A stretch of DNA of 64,000 bases, from NCBI GenBank assembly GCA_947034885.2, contig OZ019759.1, forward strand, positions 13,518,501-13,582,500. Direction: 5' to 3'. Both the position numbers and the translations under genes were made by a program. Below, piece by piece: positions 11,200 to 25,800 of the stretch. The notes under the pieces are model-generated. The model was not told the DNA's origin. It ran no database searches and was given only the letters and a program-made list of their open reading frames with translations. The first letter of the stretch is position 1; each line of letters starts with the position of its first letter. Source of the DNA: Thuidium tamariscinum (taxonomy: Eukaryota > Streptophyta > Bryopsida > Hypnales > Thuidiaceae).

Positions 11200-14100
11200 C
11201 AAAAACTCTACAATCCGGTTCTAGATTTAGAACCGGAAACACCAAAACAGCCCAAGGACAACAACCCGCTATCCCGTAAAAACTAGTATTCTAACAATCT
11301 GGTCCGGAACGGATCCGCTCCTTGACTATTCCGGTTTCCCAGGACTTATCTGTTCCGTCAAACTGCAACAGATCCGTATCCTAACAGATTCCGCTCCTGA
11401 TTTCCTCTCTGGGCCGATCCGTTCTGGATGATCCGTACGTACCCGTTCCTTAATCCGGTTTAGCTTTGCCTCTGTTTTACCATCAAAGGGGTCTCCGCTT
11501 GATTTTGTGAGCGGTAGGCCCACCGCTCCTTCCGTGACTTATAGTGGCTGAAGATCCACTTTCTACCCGTTAACTCTAAAGTTACTTCAGATCCGGTTTG
11601 ATCTCTTACAACAGCATGGATAGAAATCCGGACTGTAGGTCACACAGAGATCCCCCGTACAATCTTCTCATACTACAACGACTTTGGAACTACTTCCCGT
11701 TCCTGTGGAGTCAGGTGGTTACAAGTGTACCTGTCCGTTTCAACGTTAACCAGAACTCTTCTGTTTGTCACTAGGACGGTGAGACCTCACAAGAGATCGG
11801 ACACTCAACTGGATTTCCCACCCAGGAGCTCTAGCACGACTAAGGAATCCCTCCCTATCGTCTAGCCTAACAACGGCTTTCTCACCCGGAATCTTAAGTT
11901 CTAGAAGTGCCGAGGCACTGGAAATACACTCCCAACTCTTCTCTACCCGTTCTCATACACTTAGACACGGAAATTAAGCACCAAAGGGAGAATGTCGCCT
12001 GCAAAACCACTTGCGCCTTCCTAACTCCGCGTCACGCCGCCCTGCCAAACTCGGGAGATATAAGCGCAAAGCAAGAGAGAATAAAATACACAAGGAAATG
12101 CAAAAGAAAGACTCCCAGTCCACCGCGAGGGGACTGACTTAAATAATGGGCAAAAAAGCAAAAAGCGCCATACAAGTCCGCCGCGATTAACGCTCGACGG
12201 ATTCGTTCCTACCTACTCCTGAACCGAAACGGATTCCAACCCGCTCCAAGTTCCTAATCTGGACTGGATTACTTCTTGATCTGATTCTAAGTAAAAACTA
12301 AAAATACAAGAAAACCTAACACCTATTTCTCTGCCTCCGCTACTCTAGAGCCTATAATTGGGCTTTCCGCCCTTCTTATCTGCTCGAAAACCTCAGTGAG
12401 GTTCCGATTGTGTTCCCCGTCCACTACAACCGGAGTTCCAGCGATCGGGATTGCAGGAGACTCCGACAATTCGATTTTCGCTCCCTGTTGACCGGTCGAC
12501 GCCCGCTCCGACTTCTTGGACTGCGGCGTCTTGTCCTTCCTTGGCCTTTGAGGCAACCCTTTGGAAAGATCCGGAAGAGACAGATCGGAGAGTCTGACCG
12601 GAATTTTCGTCAATCTCCGGGTGCAGTCTTCCATCCGCTCCGCAGCCTTCCGAACCTCCACCAAAGTTGTCTCCACTTGCTTGGAGAAGTCGGAGAGGAT
12701 CCGGACTATCCGGCTTCCGGATAGTTTCTTCTCCTTATGGACCTCTTCGTCAAATAACCGAGCCCGGATGGCAGCCGATCCGGGTTCCCCGAATATGGCC
12801 TTCACGTGCTCAACCAACTTGACAGTCTCCGCCGCCATCTCCTTAGTAGCGGCCTCGTTGTCCTTGAGGACAAGGAGTTCCACTTTCAAACCGTCAACTT
12901 CCTCCTGAAGTTTCCGATTTTTCGCCTCCTACTTGGCGAGATCCGTGGGTGAGGCGATGCAGTTCCCCACTACGCCCGGAAGAGAACTATCCGGTTGGCC
13001 ATTGACCATATCCGCGATAGACTCCAGGGTGATCCATTTGATCTCCCAATCCGCTCGGATGTTGCACAAGATGACTGTCAACTTCTCGAACGGATCATTC
13101 GGATTCGTTTCTTTCGCTGCCGGTTCGGATGGTCCTGGCCTGTCTTCCGTGGCTGGATTCTTATGGACCGGAGGCGATCCTCTCGTGTTCGGCGATGTGG
13201 TCTTCTATCGCTTTACGAGCGGAACTTCCGGTTCCTCGTTCTTGTCCTCGTCCTCCGCTTCCGTTTCGGATTCGGAGTAGACCTCCTCATCATCCGTTTC
13301 CAACTCTCCGTACTTCAGGACTATTTCCTGAGCGTTCCACGTCTTCTCCTCCGTAGCCGTGAGAAGCTGCAAGTGGTGGTAGAGGTGGAAGAGGTAGGGA
13401 GAGATTGGAGTCGCCGTACTCTTCCTGATGTTATTTAGCAACCGGGCGATCAAGTCCACCACGATCCGGCCCCAATCCACCTTCCATTCTCCGCTCAGGG
13501 CGCCGAAGATCGTGTTTGCCAAGCTGACCGTCACCCGGGTCGGCTTTTCCGGATGAAGGACCGGAAGCAGAAACTTCAACAAGCGCCTATGCCTATTGTC
13601 GTTGCAGTCCATCACCCGGAATCCGTCCTTCGGGTGAGGGGTGCCGTGGAACTTGTTCTGGAGGAAGTCCACCTTCCTCTCGTCCGGTCCATGCCCCTGA
13701 TGCTTGAACCCATACACAGCCCTCCAGTGCACTTCCGTCCATTTGTGTGCCATTCCTCGCTCCGTGTTGTCGAACTGGTTCGACACCTTCCCCAACAACT
13801 CCTTGACCATCCGCTCCTCCTTGAACCCCCAAGGTATCTCTACAAACCCTAGGCACCCCATGGTGGTCAAGTCCGCCATCAAATTGCCTTTCTTCGGCTT
13901 TGTGGAAGGGATGAGCGGAACTACTTTCCTAAGTTTCACTCTTGCGGGCGGGGGTGTAGTCGACTCGTTCCTCTTCCAACGTAGCTATGGCATGGCAACT
14001 ATGTGGAAACCCACACTACCTGACTTCTCTCCTAGCCGCACGTCCCGTTCCTCACAAACACTCACAACACACACAGCCCGTAATCACCACCTGCACAAAC

Positions 14101-14600
14101 ACACACACACCTCCCGGGCACACCAGCGCACCGGCGCAGCCATCTGAAACCCGCGCACATTGACAACCGCCCGCCCTGACAAATACCAGCCGCTACCACT
14201 GACAGCCGCGTTAGAGAAAGTTGCGCCACAAACCCCGCATGAAAAACTAACTCATAGAAAGGCAAATGAACTCAAAACGCTGAGGGTTGAAAAATACACA
14301 ACGGAGCGCCTAAGAGCAAATGGGCCAATTGAAAATGTCAGGCCTTATATAGTTTCCAGAAATGGATCCGATCTTCCGTTCTTGATCTTCTGTTCCCGTT
14401 CCCATCCGATCGGTACCAAGTCCGGAAAGGATTCGTTCCGCTCTGGAATTGAATCTGGATAGAATCCACTCCGGTTCTGTAGGGGTCCGGGAACATTTCC
14501 GTTCCGGTTTTTCCAATATCCCGGACCGGATTTGTTCCACCACCAACGCTACAACATTATCCGGTACCATTTCTAGATCTTACCCGTTCCATGAGCAAAT
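11200..14600 (-). mobile_element. gag-like element copy 1 (unclassified, minus strand)
   Basis: The gag-like ORF (12323-13993) is flanked on its 5' side by a leader, a TATA-like ACTATATAAGG near 14347 and a CGGATC/TCCGGA-rich tract at 14350-14600. On its 3' side are T-rich sequence and another CGGATC-rich tract (11220-11530 and 12180-12300). No reverse transcriptase, integrase or terminal repeats were recognised, and the borders are only estimated. It is nested in the CACTA and is the paralogue of the element at 4.7 kb / 51.9-54.7 kb. Confidence 0.55.
12323..13993 (-). pseudogene. gag-like ORF of copy 1, one frame with three TAG stops
   Basis: From the ATG at 13991-13993 one reading frame of about 556 codons runs to 12323, interrupted only by TAG codons: the third codon, one at about 13205 and one near 12931. 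The first half contains RVTVSLANTIFG, LFHLYHHLQLL and a Glu/Asp-rich tail. The second half is a coiled coil with IRARLF and a Lys/Pro-rich basic end. Copy 2 aligns along the whole length (RVTVTMANTIFG, LFHLYHQ, VRAQLF), so this is a real protein family and not chance. I cannot name the family; the coiled-coil, basic-tail layout and absence of a polymerase suggest a structural, gag-type protein of a non-autonomous retroelement. Confidence 0.6.
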
Positions 14601-14619
14601 CCGGTTGCTAAGTTCTTGA

Positions 14620-17600
14620 CTTCCACTCCCAAAACTTGCTAAACGGAAAAAATAAAAAATATGCCTTGCCACAACCTGCAGATGGGCGATCTTCATGTTG
14701 CTTACTCCGCCTCTCTGTTTCAGCACGCATGTGCAGTTGACTCGAGAGCCGAGCTTCTCTGTTCGTTGTCCCGCCGTTCCTTGACGGTGATAGTCTACTC
14801 CACTGCTGTTTCCCTGCACTTCCCGTCATCTTGAAACGCGATCTCGGCCAGAAGACAAATAATTCTCCTTTTCTCTGCGTTGCCTGTTACAAAACAAGAG
14901 AAGGTACGACTTGTCAGGTCTTTTTTACAAATGCTGTGCATTGAAACTCATAAAATGAATTGCATGGAACTTGCAGCGCATGATGTTCATATCACTAACG
15001 TTGGCTACAACTTAGCCATACTGTACAGAGTGCCCACAATGGAATCCATTCAGTGAATCATGAAGACTAAGATACAACTACTGCAGGCATTCCTGAATCA
15101 GGAGTTTCTTAGGTCCTACCAAAGAATAGAACGACTAGCACTGAAGGAAAATGAAAATCAAGTTCATAACATGTAAAACTCTAAATTCCTACTGCTAATG
15201 AAATTTCTATCTCTAGAACGTGAAGATTGCTCATAATGTCTGTAGAACATTACTTCATTGTATGTTGGGGTGCACTATAGTAATTCACAACAATCAACAG
15301 TACAAGAAGTCCACTATATACTTCTAAGTATGACACTTCGCTCGAAGAAACTGGAACTCCAACAATGCTACGGACTTAATGCACAATACAAGAATTGCGT
15401 ACTCTAGAATGCTTCAAAATCAGGACTCAGTGTTTGCTCTGAAAACGCTTCGTGTCTGACGAGATGTCACAATTAACAATTCAGACAAGTGGAATGAAAG
15501 CGTAGGAAATTGTGATCAGAAAAAGTTCCTCTAATAGCTGCCGTGTGGGCGCACAACCGCGACTCAAACATGCATTACTGTGCGACTGACCTATGTCATT
15601 GGAAGCGAATGGCCGTGACGGCATTAGGTTTTAGAAGCTGCCAACGCTACAAGTTCAGCATCAGTGCAAAACATCTTCAACTGCATCTTGGCGTGTGCAT
15701 GTAGCAAACCTAATTAGTGGATAAAGCTTCAATGTGGACAAGGTAAAGCCTGCGGGACATTGAAGGTGTAATACGTACCAAACATGGACGATGTATAGTA
15801 GGAATCAAGTTCGCGACCGTGGGCGTCCTAGAAGTCTCCATTGCACTCTTTCTAAGCGGTTGATCTCTCGCGGACCGCAATCGCATTCTACATCGAGCGA
15901 CAGCAAATTCGGAGCTACACTACTTCTTCATTGGAGGGGTCGAGTGCACTTCCTTTGCCGCCAAGGATAGAAAGCTGCGAAAGATATGCACGTCCGTCTC
16001 ATCCGCAACAAATTTAGCGAAGGAAGGTCTTTCGCGACTACCGGTGAGCTGCAATTCCAAAGCTGCTAATTGCGATCTTGCTTGATGTACCATGTTGCAG
16101 TACTTCAAATGCAGCGACAACCAAACACTCGCAAGAGTTAGGGTTTGCAAAAGAATTTCATTCATGCTTCACTAAGATTTTCAAAAACCCATTGTTCCCT
16201 CCACCGTCTGACACGTGGACAACAGCTTACGTCAAAGCAGTCGCTGACACGGATTGCCCACTTCACTGTCGTTGCCTGCTCCATAGGACGTCTCGGTCAG
16301 TGCAGGACAACTTCCTCTGTTCCATATCTCCCTACTCTCGTCAACCCAAAGTCAGTAGGCGCATGTGCTTATGCTCCATAGATGTCTGAATTTAGGCAAA
16401 TTCTATTTGTTTCAGACGTTTTGAAAGGGCACAACGGCATGTGCATTCATTTTTGACTACTTTTGTGCATTCCGGTACTCAGTGTTTCGTCCTATACTAG
16501 TGAAAGTGGGCTGCTACTCTAAGAGTGCCGTTGGCAACATCGACCTCTTCACAAGCAAGATTACACTAGTGAGTGCTAACTCGAACCCTAATTCCATTCA
16601 CTTAAGCGGAAACTGTACATTTACAAGGAAGAGTCATTTTTGGGAAGCTCCACATTTGCGGCATTTGGATAGCCTCTTCTGCTGTCGGATAACGTCTATG
16701 TCTCTCTTGCGTTATATAAACTTGCTTCCGCTGTATAGATGCACAACTGATTGACCCATACTTGTACCCTGTCTTGTGATTGTAGAGACGGTGGTACCTC
16801 TTCTATACCCGTGTATTGTAGAAGTGTTGAAGGTTGCATTCCATTTTACCAAAACTTCGAGAGTTGCACACTCTCACAGTGCGCCTACAAGAAAACGTGA
16901 TGGATTCTTCATCAAATTGGGATGCGCAAAGCCAAGAAGCTGAGGACGAGGTCAACTGGATGGCGCTCTGTGACTTCGACACTTTCGAGGCTACGCATGA
17001 ATGGTACTTGCAAAGCCTGCTCTCTCATTATATGGAACACATGTCTTGGTACGAGTTAGGGTTTGTATGGTCTCAGGACTTCACACCCAACTTTGTCATA
17101 GATGTTTACTACAACCATGTATATTGCATGTCATGGTTTTACCATGACGTCTTTCCCTTCGACAATTAGAAAGAAGAATATGACAACTGGCTATATCTGC
17201 AAACCTTTGGCACAATGAATCCTACTAACATTGACTTACAATCATCAGCAACGAGTTCCTCTTACAACTATCCAGCTTTTCCACTTGAAGTAGAAACTAA
17301 GGTGGATGGCATAATCCTCGGGTAAATAGACCTGTGACATGCTATTTAGTACTACTTATGGCTTGTCCTTCATGTATGCGTACATGCTTCGCACTAATAG
17401 AGAATTCACAATATCTGTAGGTCATGGCACCCTACCACGGTGAACATAGCTCTACCTTTCTACAGTAATTGCCATCACAATGTAAAGATAGTCCCGACTA
17501 AGGAGTGGAACCTCGGACATGTTCTTCAGTGACACTGCGTGATGGCAGTCCGAAATTCAGTTCTAGGTTCTAACTACTGACGTTGCCACGTTCTACACTT

Positions 17601-19439
17601 CAGAACCCGTGTATGATGAGAGCGTCAGAGGTATGTATGAAAGAAGTTCTGAATTTCACACAAAAATCGATCAACAAAAGTAACTGCATTGGAGTTAGGA
17701 AGAAGACGACATTTGGAAAGTGCAGTAGGGGATAATGTGAAGGCTATTGTATATTGGCATGCAATTATAAAAGTAGCTGATTCTGTGGCAAGCTAAGGCG
17801 AGTCTGATATGCATACACTCCACGCTTTTGAAAGCTAGAGTGTGCGTAGTAGGAGCGTCTCCTTACTTCTGTGATAGTGTAGGTTTTAATAGGTGGTTCC
17901 GTCAACTTCAATTTCAAACACTCAACTTCACGTTGTTTTCGTGAAGCAATTTTGATATGAAGGTCACACATGCTATGATAGTCCGAATGTGTACAAAATG
18001 GGTGAAATCTTCAGACATCAGTACCATTTGTCCAATACGTGATATATCTAACGTGCACTGACCAACCTCTTGAGCTTATTTTTCATTGAGGTATGCATTG
18101 AATACGTTGACATGTTGTCCTCTGTGCAAGAGTGGCACATTTTTCTTCTTTGCCGTATCATGTAGCGCAAATTCTTCCTAGAAAACTGGCCAAAACTCTT
18201 GTTGGTAGTAGAATTAGTAGAATGTCAATTAATCTATTATAAGGCAGACTGTTCTTGGAATGAATTCATTATCACGGAACGTAGACTTGCATTGTTCACT
18301 GAAGCTAACATAGTGTCTTCAAGGGCCGTGGTCTTTCTTTCTTCAAATTGAAATGCAGTAGCAAAACACAATGCAACCTTCCTAAGTTCTTCTAATTTGG
18401 TAGAAAAGTCTGCTCTGCATAGAGCATTTGCCGCAATTTCTACTATGGCATGTTTTTCTAGCAATTGCAGGCTTATTCACGAGCAACACAAGAGCACAAT
18501 ACACTTGGAGTATTGAAATACAGTACCATGTGAAACTAACTGCAGATTTTGCAAAGCACCAAGTCTCAGAGGTCATTCCATTGATGACAACCTTCACAGT
18601 GTCTAGTGACTTTGGCAGTGGACGTCGGTTATACTATTTGCCTCACAGCGAATCCGGTTCCTGTTGAATCGGAATACTTGTGAATACTACAGCAACAAAA
18701 TCCAGAAATCAGATCTCGATAAGTGCAATTTTGCCCTTTATGGACTTCCTTTGTAATTAGTACTCTTCCATAGCTGTCAGTCGTGTTTCACAAATCTAGG
18801 AACTCTGTGTTTGTGTCGGTGTTTCTTATGGATGACGAGCATGTTCAGGACATTCGGACTTGAACCCCTATAGTTCAGTCCGTAATGAACAACAATAACA
18901 TGAATTAGTCATATTGTCTAAGTCCTTGGCAACTTGTGTGTGCCAAAGAAGGTAGTGGTCAAGTTGAACTCCTATCTCATTGAAGAACCTTATGCTTCAC
19001 TAAGTTCACTATGCTATATCATAGTGACAGCACGTTTTGGGCGAGACTTGTACTAAACGGACATGCTTTCCGAGCAGAATTTATTGTGTGAAGAAATGAT
19101 GATTTCCTATTGCACACAGTACTGGCAATTAGAATGCGTGCCAATTGTTTAGTGAGTATGAGGAAATTCAGAGTTAGTGCATGCTTGGAATACTGCAGCC
19201 TCTGATTGCCTTCGGTGCAAGCGTTTAGGTTTGCTTGAAGAAGCTTCACTGCACTGTTCTACTGTAGATTAGTGGCTACTTTCTCAGGTGCGTTTCATTC
19301 ATTTAACTATAGCGGGTTACTATAGAACAACACTTGAGTCGTAAGGTTGGTGTACAACAAAGAATTCGAGATTCAGGAATTTGTTGAGTTTAGTTCGTTC
19401 AGAAATTCCTGAAGGCTTCCATACTGAAGCTTCAAATGA
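14620..19439. other. CACTA interior without recognised genes
   Basis: Short open frames only. The most gene-like is 16834-17169 (+), whose inner ATG at about 16901 opens MDSSSNWDAQ followed by an acidic, aromatic-rich peptide; I see no domain in it. The minus-strand frame 15920-16165 is likewise unrecognised. No convincing exon series, tRNA or repeat array was found. Confidence 0.35.
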
Positions 19440-19449
19440 GGGACAGAAC
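19440..19449 (+). repeat. 10-bp target-site duplication, left copy
   Basis: GGGACAGAAC, identical to 35085-35094. The bases immediately outside and inside differ between the two sites, so the match is exactly 10 bp. Confidence 0.75.
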
Positions 19450-19528
19450 CAGGGTTGCTAGCAGGCGAGCCTGTGAGCCTGGGAGCCTGTGAGCGGGAAA
19501 AAAAAATTCACAAAAATTGATGAAGGAT

Positions 19529-19558
19529 CTATGACCGTGGATGGTCCTATGACCGTGG
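19529..19558 (+). repeat. left subterminal repeat pair CTATGACCGTGG
   Basis: Two copies at 19529-19540 and 19547-19558, spaced 18 bp. Their inverted counterparts are at 34883-34894 and 34900-34910. This is the arrangement expected of transposase-binding sites near element ends; binding is inferred. Confidence 0.6.
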
Positions 19559-19883
19559 TTACAAAAACATACATTATCTATCACTTATTTGTTCATTGTC
19601 TAGGAAATTGTTTTAGAACAATTTAAATTCATTGTAAGAGTTTAGGGTTTAGGATTTTATAGGAATACCTTTGTCCAATAAGACAACTACTTGATTATTC
19701 TTTATATGATTTTCTACAAGACAAAGATTAAATATTATTTAAATAAATATAAATGAAGCAATAAACATTTTTATGCAAGAAAATGAAATACATCAAAGAA
19801 GTAGCCATAAAACACACAAATCCAATCATAATAAAAATCAATACACAATAGTTTGATCCAAGAGATTTATCAATCTTCTGAAT

Positions 19884-22800
19884 CTAAATCGCTGTAGACT
19901 CTGTTGCAGAATCTGATCCTATAGATGACTCTGAGGACTCTCTACCCTCAGATGCAGACACATCTACAAACTGCAAAACATTTAGAGCATAAGTATCTTT
20001 ACGGCGTTTTGGTTTGGAACAACCAAACTCCGCAAAGGCACTTGCCAATTGCTCAGCATAGATAGGGAGCTCAAAAGTCTTCTCTGGGCTGATGAGAAGA
20101 CTTTGTTTTGGAATGATGACAGAAGTTGGCATCAATCCACGACCTCTGCAAAAAAATAAGACATGGTATTAGGCTTCTTGAACACAAAAGAGAATCAAAC
20201 ATGTGAAAAAATAATTTAAATATTGCCAACTTACTTACTAGATTTCCCCTTGCGAACAAACTTGCGAGGCACCACTGGCATGTCCTCCAAATCCTGTGAA
20301 AGCTCCACCACCGGCGTTGACTGCACTGTTTCTACTACACGCTCGAGTGACTTCTTCATCGGCTTGAGGATAGCATCATAAATGGGTTTGTTGCCCTCTA
20401 AAGCCACAATGTGGCGTCCAGTGGCATGGCAAGCTGTAATGCATGCACTTATTGCCAATGAAATAAAATGTATTAGTGCTTTGATTGAAGGGGAGAAATA
20501 CAATTATAGTGTAAAACATTTGAATTAAACACTGACCTGTAGATGCCGTGCAATCCAATATCAAATCTCCTTCAATGCTTGTAGCTTCGAGGAGGATGGT
20601 AAAGAACCTTGGATCTTTTTCGCGCCCACCCCGCCAAGGTCACTCCCCATTCATGGCCATGTCATATGGATGGGTGTAGTTCATGAGCATGTCATCCTCT
20701 GCAACATCAACACCTGCCTTTGCCATAATATTGGTTTTCTTGAAGGAAAATTTGGATGGTCCCTTGGAGCCAAGCTTCTTCACAAGCAGGGTGACTCCAA
20801 ACTTCTGTGTCTGCACATTTAGGCCAAATGTACATTAGAACGCTTAAAATGTAGGGAAATATACAATTTTGATGAAAGACACTAGAAGTCAATTGAAATT
20901 ACCGTCTTGGTCTTCTCTGCAGCCGAAGTAAGGTGCATGCGGTTCATCCCCATCCACTCCTTCTTCTACACCAAGTCATACGCCTCACAAACTCCAGCAA
21001 TGTCTTGCCTGGACTTCATACTGTATGAGTGAAATACTATGATGCATCCATCGTCTTGTAGATGCTCCATGGCAAAACTACAAGCTGATTGTAGTGCTTC
21101 CGCCTCTACATCTGCGTTCCACTCTGGCACATCGTTTGGTGAGGAAGAAAGCCAGGCACGGGTAAGTTCTCAGGGCAATCAATGAAAATGACGTCCACCC
21201 CTACTCGCACGTTTGGCACACCTTCAAACATGCGAGTCTTCCCATTTGACATCTGCAAATATGTAATACATCTCAGAATTAGTTAAAAAATAAAACAAGA
21301 ATCAAATGACTTGAAATAAAACAATGAAGTTCAAAAATGACAATAAACATTGGTACCTTCTCTAGAAATTGTACCACGTCCTTGTACAAAGTCGGTTTGT
21401 CTTCCTCCATGTCGTCTGCAAGGTCTTGAATGGAGAAGTTGAGGATTAAATCCTCACTCTTCACCGCATCATCTTCAGTGAGGACCATACCTTGTGTAAC
21501 ATGTGTGATGACTTCTTCGGTGAGCTGGGAGAGAGTGACCTTTCTCATCACTTTGGATTCCATCTGTGAACCTTGATCCACTGTAGAAGATGGCACCCCT
21601 TCTGCCCCTGCTTCCTCCTTCTTCTTACCTTTGCCTTTGCCCTTTTCTTCCTTGTCCTTGTCTTCCTTGTCCTTCTGTGCTTTCTTTGCTGCTCGCTCAG
21701 CCTCCTTTTTCTCCTTGTTTTCAAGGTGAAGTTGGACTCGAGCTGCTTTCTTTCTGTCAACTGCATCCCTCCTTGCAATGGCCCTCTTCCTTGCATTCTG
21801 ATCAAGTCCAACAAACTCATCGACGTCACAGTCCACGACCCCTTTTCCATCCAAAGACCTCCTGAGCTCAATCTCTGATGGCGGAGTGAACTCGAGTGTA
21901 CAATCAAGGTACCACCCTCCTGAAGTAAGATGCGCCGTAGTATAAGTGCGAAGTTGGTGAGCACTAAACATGCAAGCTGAAGAACCACGATCAAGGAATG
22001 ATGGCAGAAATGGAGGGAGGTCTAAGCGTGCGATTGCTCCTTTCCCTTCAAGCTCAAATTTAAAGTACCTGCAACACAAGGATAAACATTTTGAAGGGAC
22101 ATTTTTGATCATGCCAATATAACTAGGAGAATAACATTATATTTGAAAATTCCATTAATGGATAGGTCAACAATTTTCAGAATAATAGAAGCAAATAAAA
22201 GTTTAAAAAGTTGAATACACTTTCTTCAAGACAGGACATTATAATTCATAACTGAAGTCCTCATCTTCTAGAATTCAATGATATCCGATTCAAAATGTAG
22301 ACATGCTTGCATGTCAATTTAGCCTTAACAAATCAACCTCATATAAAAAATTAATAATTTAGAAACACATAAAATGAATCACTTTAATTTCTAAGTCATG
22401 AAAGACACATAACTGAATACTATCCATAATTTGTATGAAAAAATAGAATAGTACATACCGGAAAAGCACTCTACGAACTGCAGCAGCTGAACCTTCGTGC
22501 GCCATGAAGGAGTCACCCTTCTTAAAGTAATTTTGGCCCTTGAAATAATTCATAAAGCCGTGCTCCCATATAATGACCCTCCACCTCTCAATGTACTCTA
22601 CCAAGGACTCTGGTTGTGTTGGGAGCTTGTAATTGATCATGATGTTATCTTGCTTGACAACCGAATCAAAGTATTCCAAAGCCGCATCTTCAATCTAAAA
22701 ACATATTGCAAACCAAAATGCACACTTCAATATTTCATTAAGTGAATATAAAGGCTAAAGTGCCATATTCAATAGAAATAATGAAAAGCTACAAACCAAT

Positions 22801-25800
22801 GTACACAATCAATTGATTACTTACCCCTGCAAACCAAACGCATTTGGCAAGAAATTGAGGAAGGAGAAGCTCGGAAACAGGTTTCGGTGGGAACTTCCGT
22901 GCTTCACGAGATGGAATAGAAGAATTCCACCAGCTCAAGATCTTGATCTTGTGCGCTGAAGTCATACTACACGTGGCCACAAGCTGTAGTTTCTCCAATG
23001 TCATCTCAGGCACTTCATTGGTGCTCCAATGCCTCTCCACCTATATAAGAAATCTTCAGATTTTTAGTTCCAAATCCATTTATTAAGAGACCAACACATA
23101 AAAATGCATCACATGTAAACATTACTCACCTCCTCAAGAAAGCCAGGTCCATTGTAAGGGTTAGCCACTGCTAGCAATTTGCCCATCTTCCCCATCAAAA
23201 CCTTGGTTTTCTCCCTAGCTCCTTCCCGCATGGCCTGGGCAGCCAGTTCTGCCTTCCTATCGCATTCTGCTGTAACATCATTATACTTTCTCACTGCAGA
23301 ATCTGCAGCTTGAGAAATCTCTTGCTGCAAAATAAACCGATTTTGGAAATTAGTAAACCCCAGAGTTCAAACGTTTGTCAATTTGAACAATATATGATTT
23401 CTATAGGAAATAAATTCTTACCCTGAAAATGAAGGACGTGAAAACCTCCACGGGTATGCTGTACCACTTCCGAGAAACCTTGTTTTCAAGACACTTCTTC
23501 TTCTCTGAGGGCCTTAGAAGATCTGCAAACCTTTCAATTGGTAGAAGTCCATACTTCTGCACTTGGTACAAAGTATGTACCAAGTTAGTCTTGACATGAG
23601 AGTCCTCCACCGATCTGTAGGTCATCAATGACAATGAAATCAGTGAAAGTCTTTGAAATTTATATTAAAGAAAGATAAAAGAAAACTAAAAACAACTAAA
23701 ATCTTGAAAACATTTGAATTGGAGAACTTACTTGTTGATATTATGCATCACTTGCATAACAAGCTCCGTTCGCCCTTTAGTATCCAATAGAATGCTATCC
23801 ACAACGTAGTGCCACTTCGGAATCAAAGTATAACACCTATCTATGAGATTCATCCAGGCAATTCTTCTGTGATTCCCATCGCAAATGAAGAACTTCAAGT
23901 TCTTCAGGGACTTGAGCTCAGGCCTGGATTCAAGGTGCCGCTCAAAAACCTCATTTTTTTCTCTCCAAATGGGGTCCCATTCACTCATTTCAGCCTCAGT
24001 GAACTCTGAGCTGTATCCTTCCTCATTCGTAGTAGACACGTAGAAAGCAGCCGCCCCGTCCTGATATCCCCCAACAAATTCCTGCTCCAACTTGACAATA
24101 TCAGAAGCTAGAGTAGGCCTTACCAAGGGCATGGCTACTAGCCTGCAAAGGGGAATGCGAAGCCGATAAAGCTCTTTGGGCTTCATGCGAAGTTGGGAGA
24201 GAATGTCCACTGAATCGCCCTTCTGAATACGCCTCAAGTCGTCCTCCAACATTTTCTTCTCCTCCTCATCGTAAATCATATCCATTTGAAGGTCCTCCTC
24301 TCCTCCTTCAATATGTGGTTGTCTTGTCTCATCTGTTTTGGATGTCTCAAAGATGGTTTCCGCTTGAGTTTCTTTGACTGGTGAGACATCCATCTGGAAG
24401 CACAAGTTCAAAAATATTATTGATTGAGAGCAATGTCACAGAAAAGAAATACTAATCGTGTAAGCATGTAACAAAATTTGCAATTTGAATTGCTTTACTA
24501 ATATAAAGAATTTTTTCATTTGTAAAAATCCTCAAGTGATATAGAGACAAAATGAGCCTTTAGAAGGCTCTTTTCATAAGTGGAACAAGGAAATATCGCT
24601 AGGGAAATTAAACCTATAGAAACCTAAACTACCCTATGATGTCAACATCATCATCCTCAGAGTCAGAACTGAGGATGATGACCTTGTAAGTATAAAATTT
24701 ACCAGTGTGGTTTGATTCATAGAACTCCTCAAACGGAGGACTAGAACTAGCATTGGAGAGCTCTATAGCAGAGGAATATTCTGTTTCTGAGCTCTCTGAA
24801 GAAAACCAAGGACCAGGGCCACGGTTCCAACTCAATCTATCTCCCTCAAAATCATTGGCAGCTCGCTCGGCAGCATCCATGATATCTGCAAAACTCACCA
24901 GAGTTTGTTCTTCGTCACTAGAATCACTTGAGAGTGGTACGCCAGGTTGTGGCCACTTCTTTGGCTCCGACGGTCCACCAATGTCAAGAGCTGGAAAGGA
25001 TTGCTCTAGGGGGGGTTGCTTCTCTGTAGATGAGGTCTTCAAACGTTTACCTTTTCGTCCACCAGCTTGAAAAAAATAAAGAAATAAAGAGAAATCAATA
25101 CTTGAAACAATTCATGACCAAATGAAATTTGGTCTTGGTGAAGAATGAGAAATCAAATTACCATGATTAAAAGGTTATCTAGTAATATATGAACAAGAAT
25201 ATCATACAAAGCCATCCAATCCATGTCAACAAAAACTTTCTTGAAATCTTCCATTGATGTCAAGGACTTAAGGACTTTGAGAAATACAACTCTTTCAGAT
25301 CTTTTTGTCTCCCTTTTATTGTATTCCAACAATCATCTAGAACACTTTAAAAAATACTTATAATTAAAAAATAGTTTGATCCTTTTAATGAATGGAAATA
25401 AGGGGTACCATGAGGTATCATGGAAATGACCGTCGGATCCGACGGTCATTTCCTTGATACCTTATGGTACCCCTTATTTTAATACCTTGAGAAGATTAAT
25501 TTTCTTTTTGGTAAAAGTTTTCTTGTGAACAAGTTAATCACCATCTTCACACAGAAACATAATCTTTCGGACTTATAATAATCTTTTTCAAATTTTAGAA
25601 ACTATCTTCCATTCTTATAGGAATAGGCAAGATTCCAGAGGATGACTAATAACAAATAAAAACAATAAATGAAACCCCTTAGCCAAATTTTATGAATTGT
25701 GACAAGGAGAATACTTAAAGGAATACAAATTCAAGATAATCACAAGATCACTCAAGGAGGACTCACCTGCTCAGAGTTATTCTGTAAAACCTCGGATGAG

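Noticed and set aside
11538..11546. CTTATAGTG as the right end of the CACTA that starts at 5132
   Set aside because: Only 9 bp match and the flank is GCT, not ACC. The site at 51897 matches 19 of 20 bp and has the ACC duplication.
13205..13939. Two separate genes for the halves of the gag-like protein in copy 1
   Set aside because: Both halves are in one frame separated only by TAG codons, and copy 2 shows the same order in one frame.
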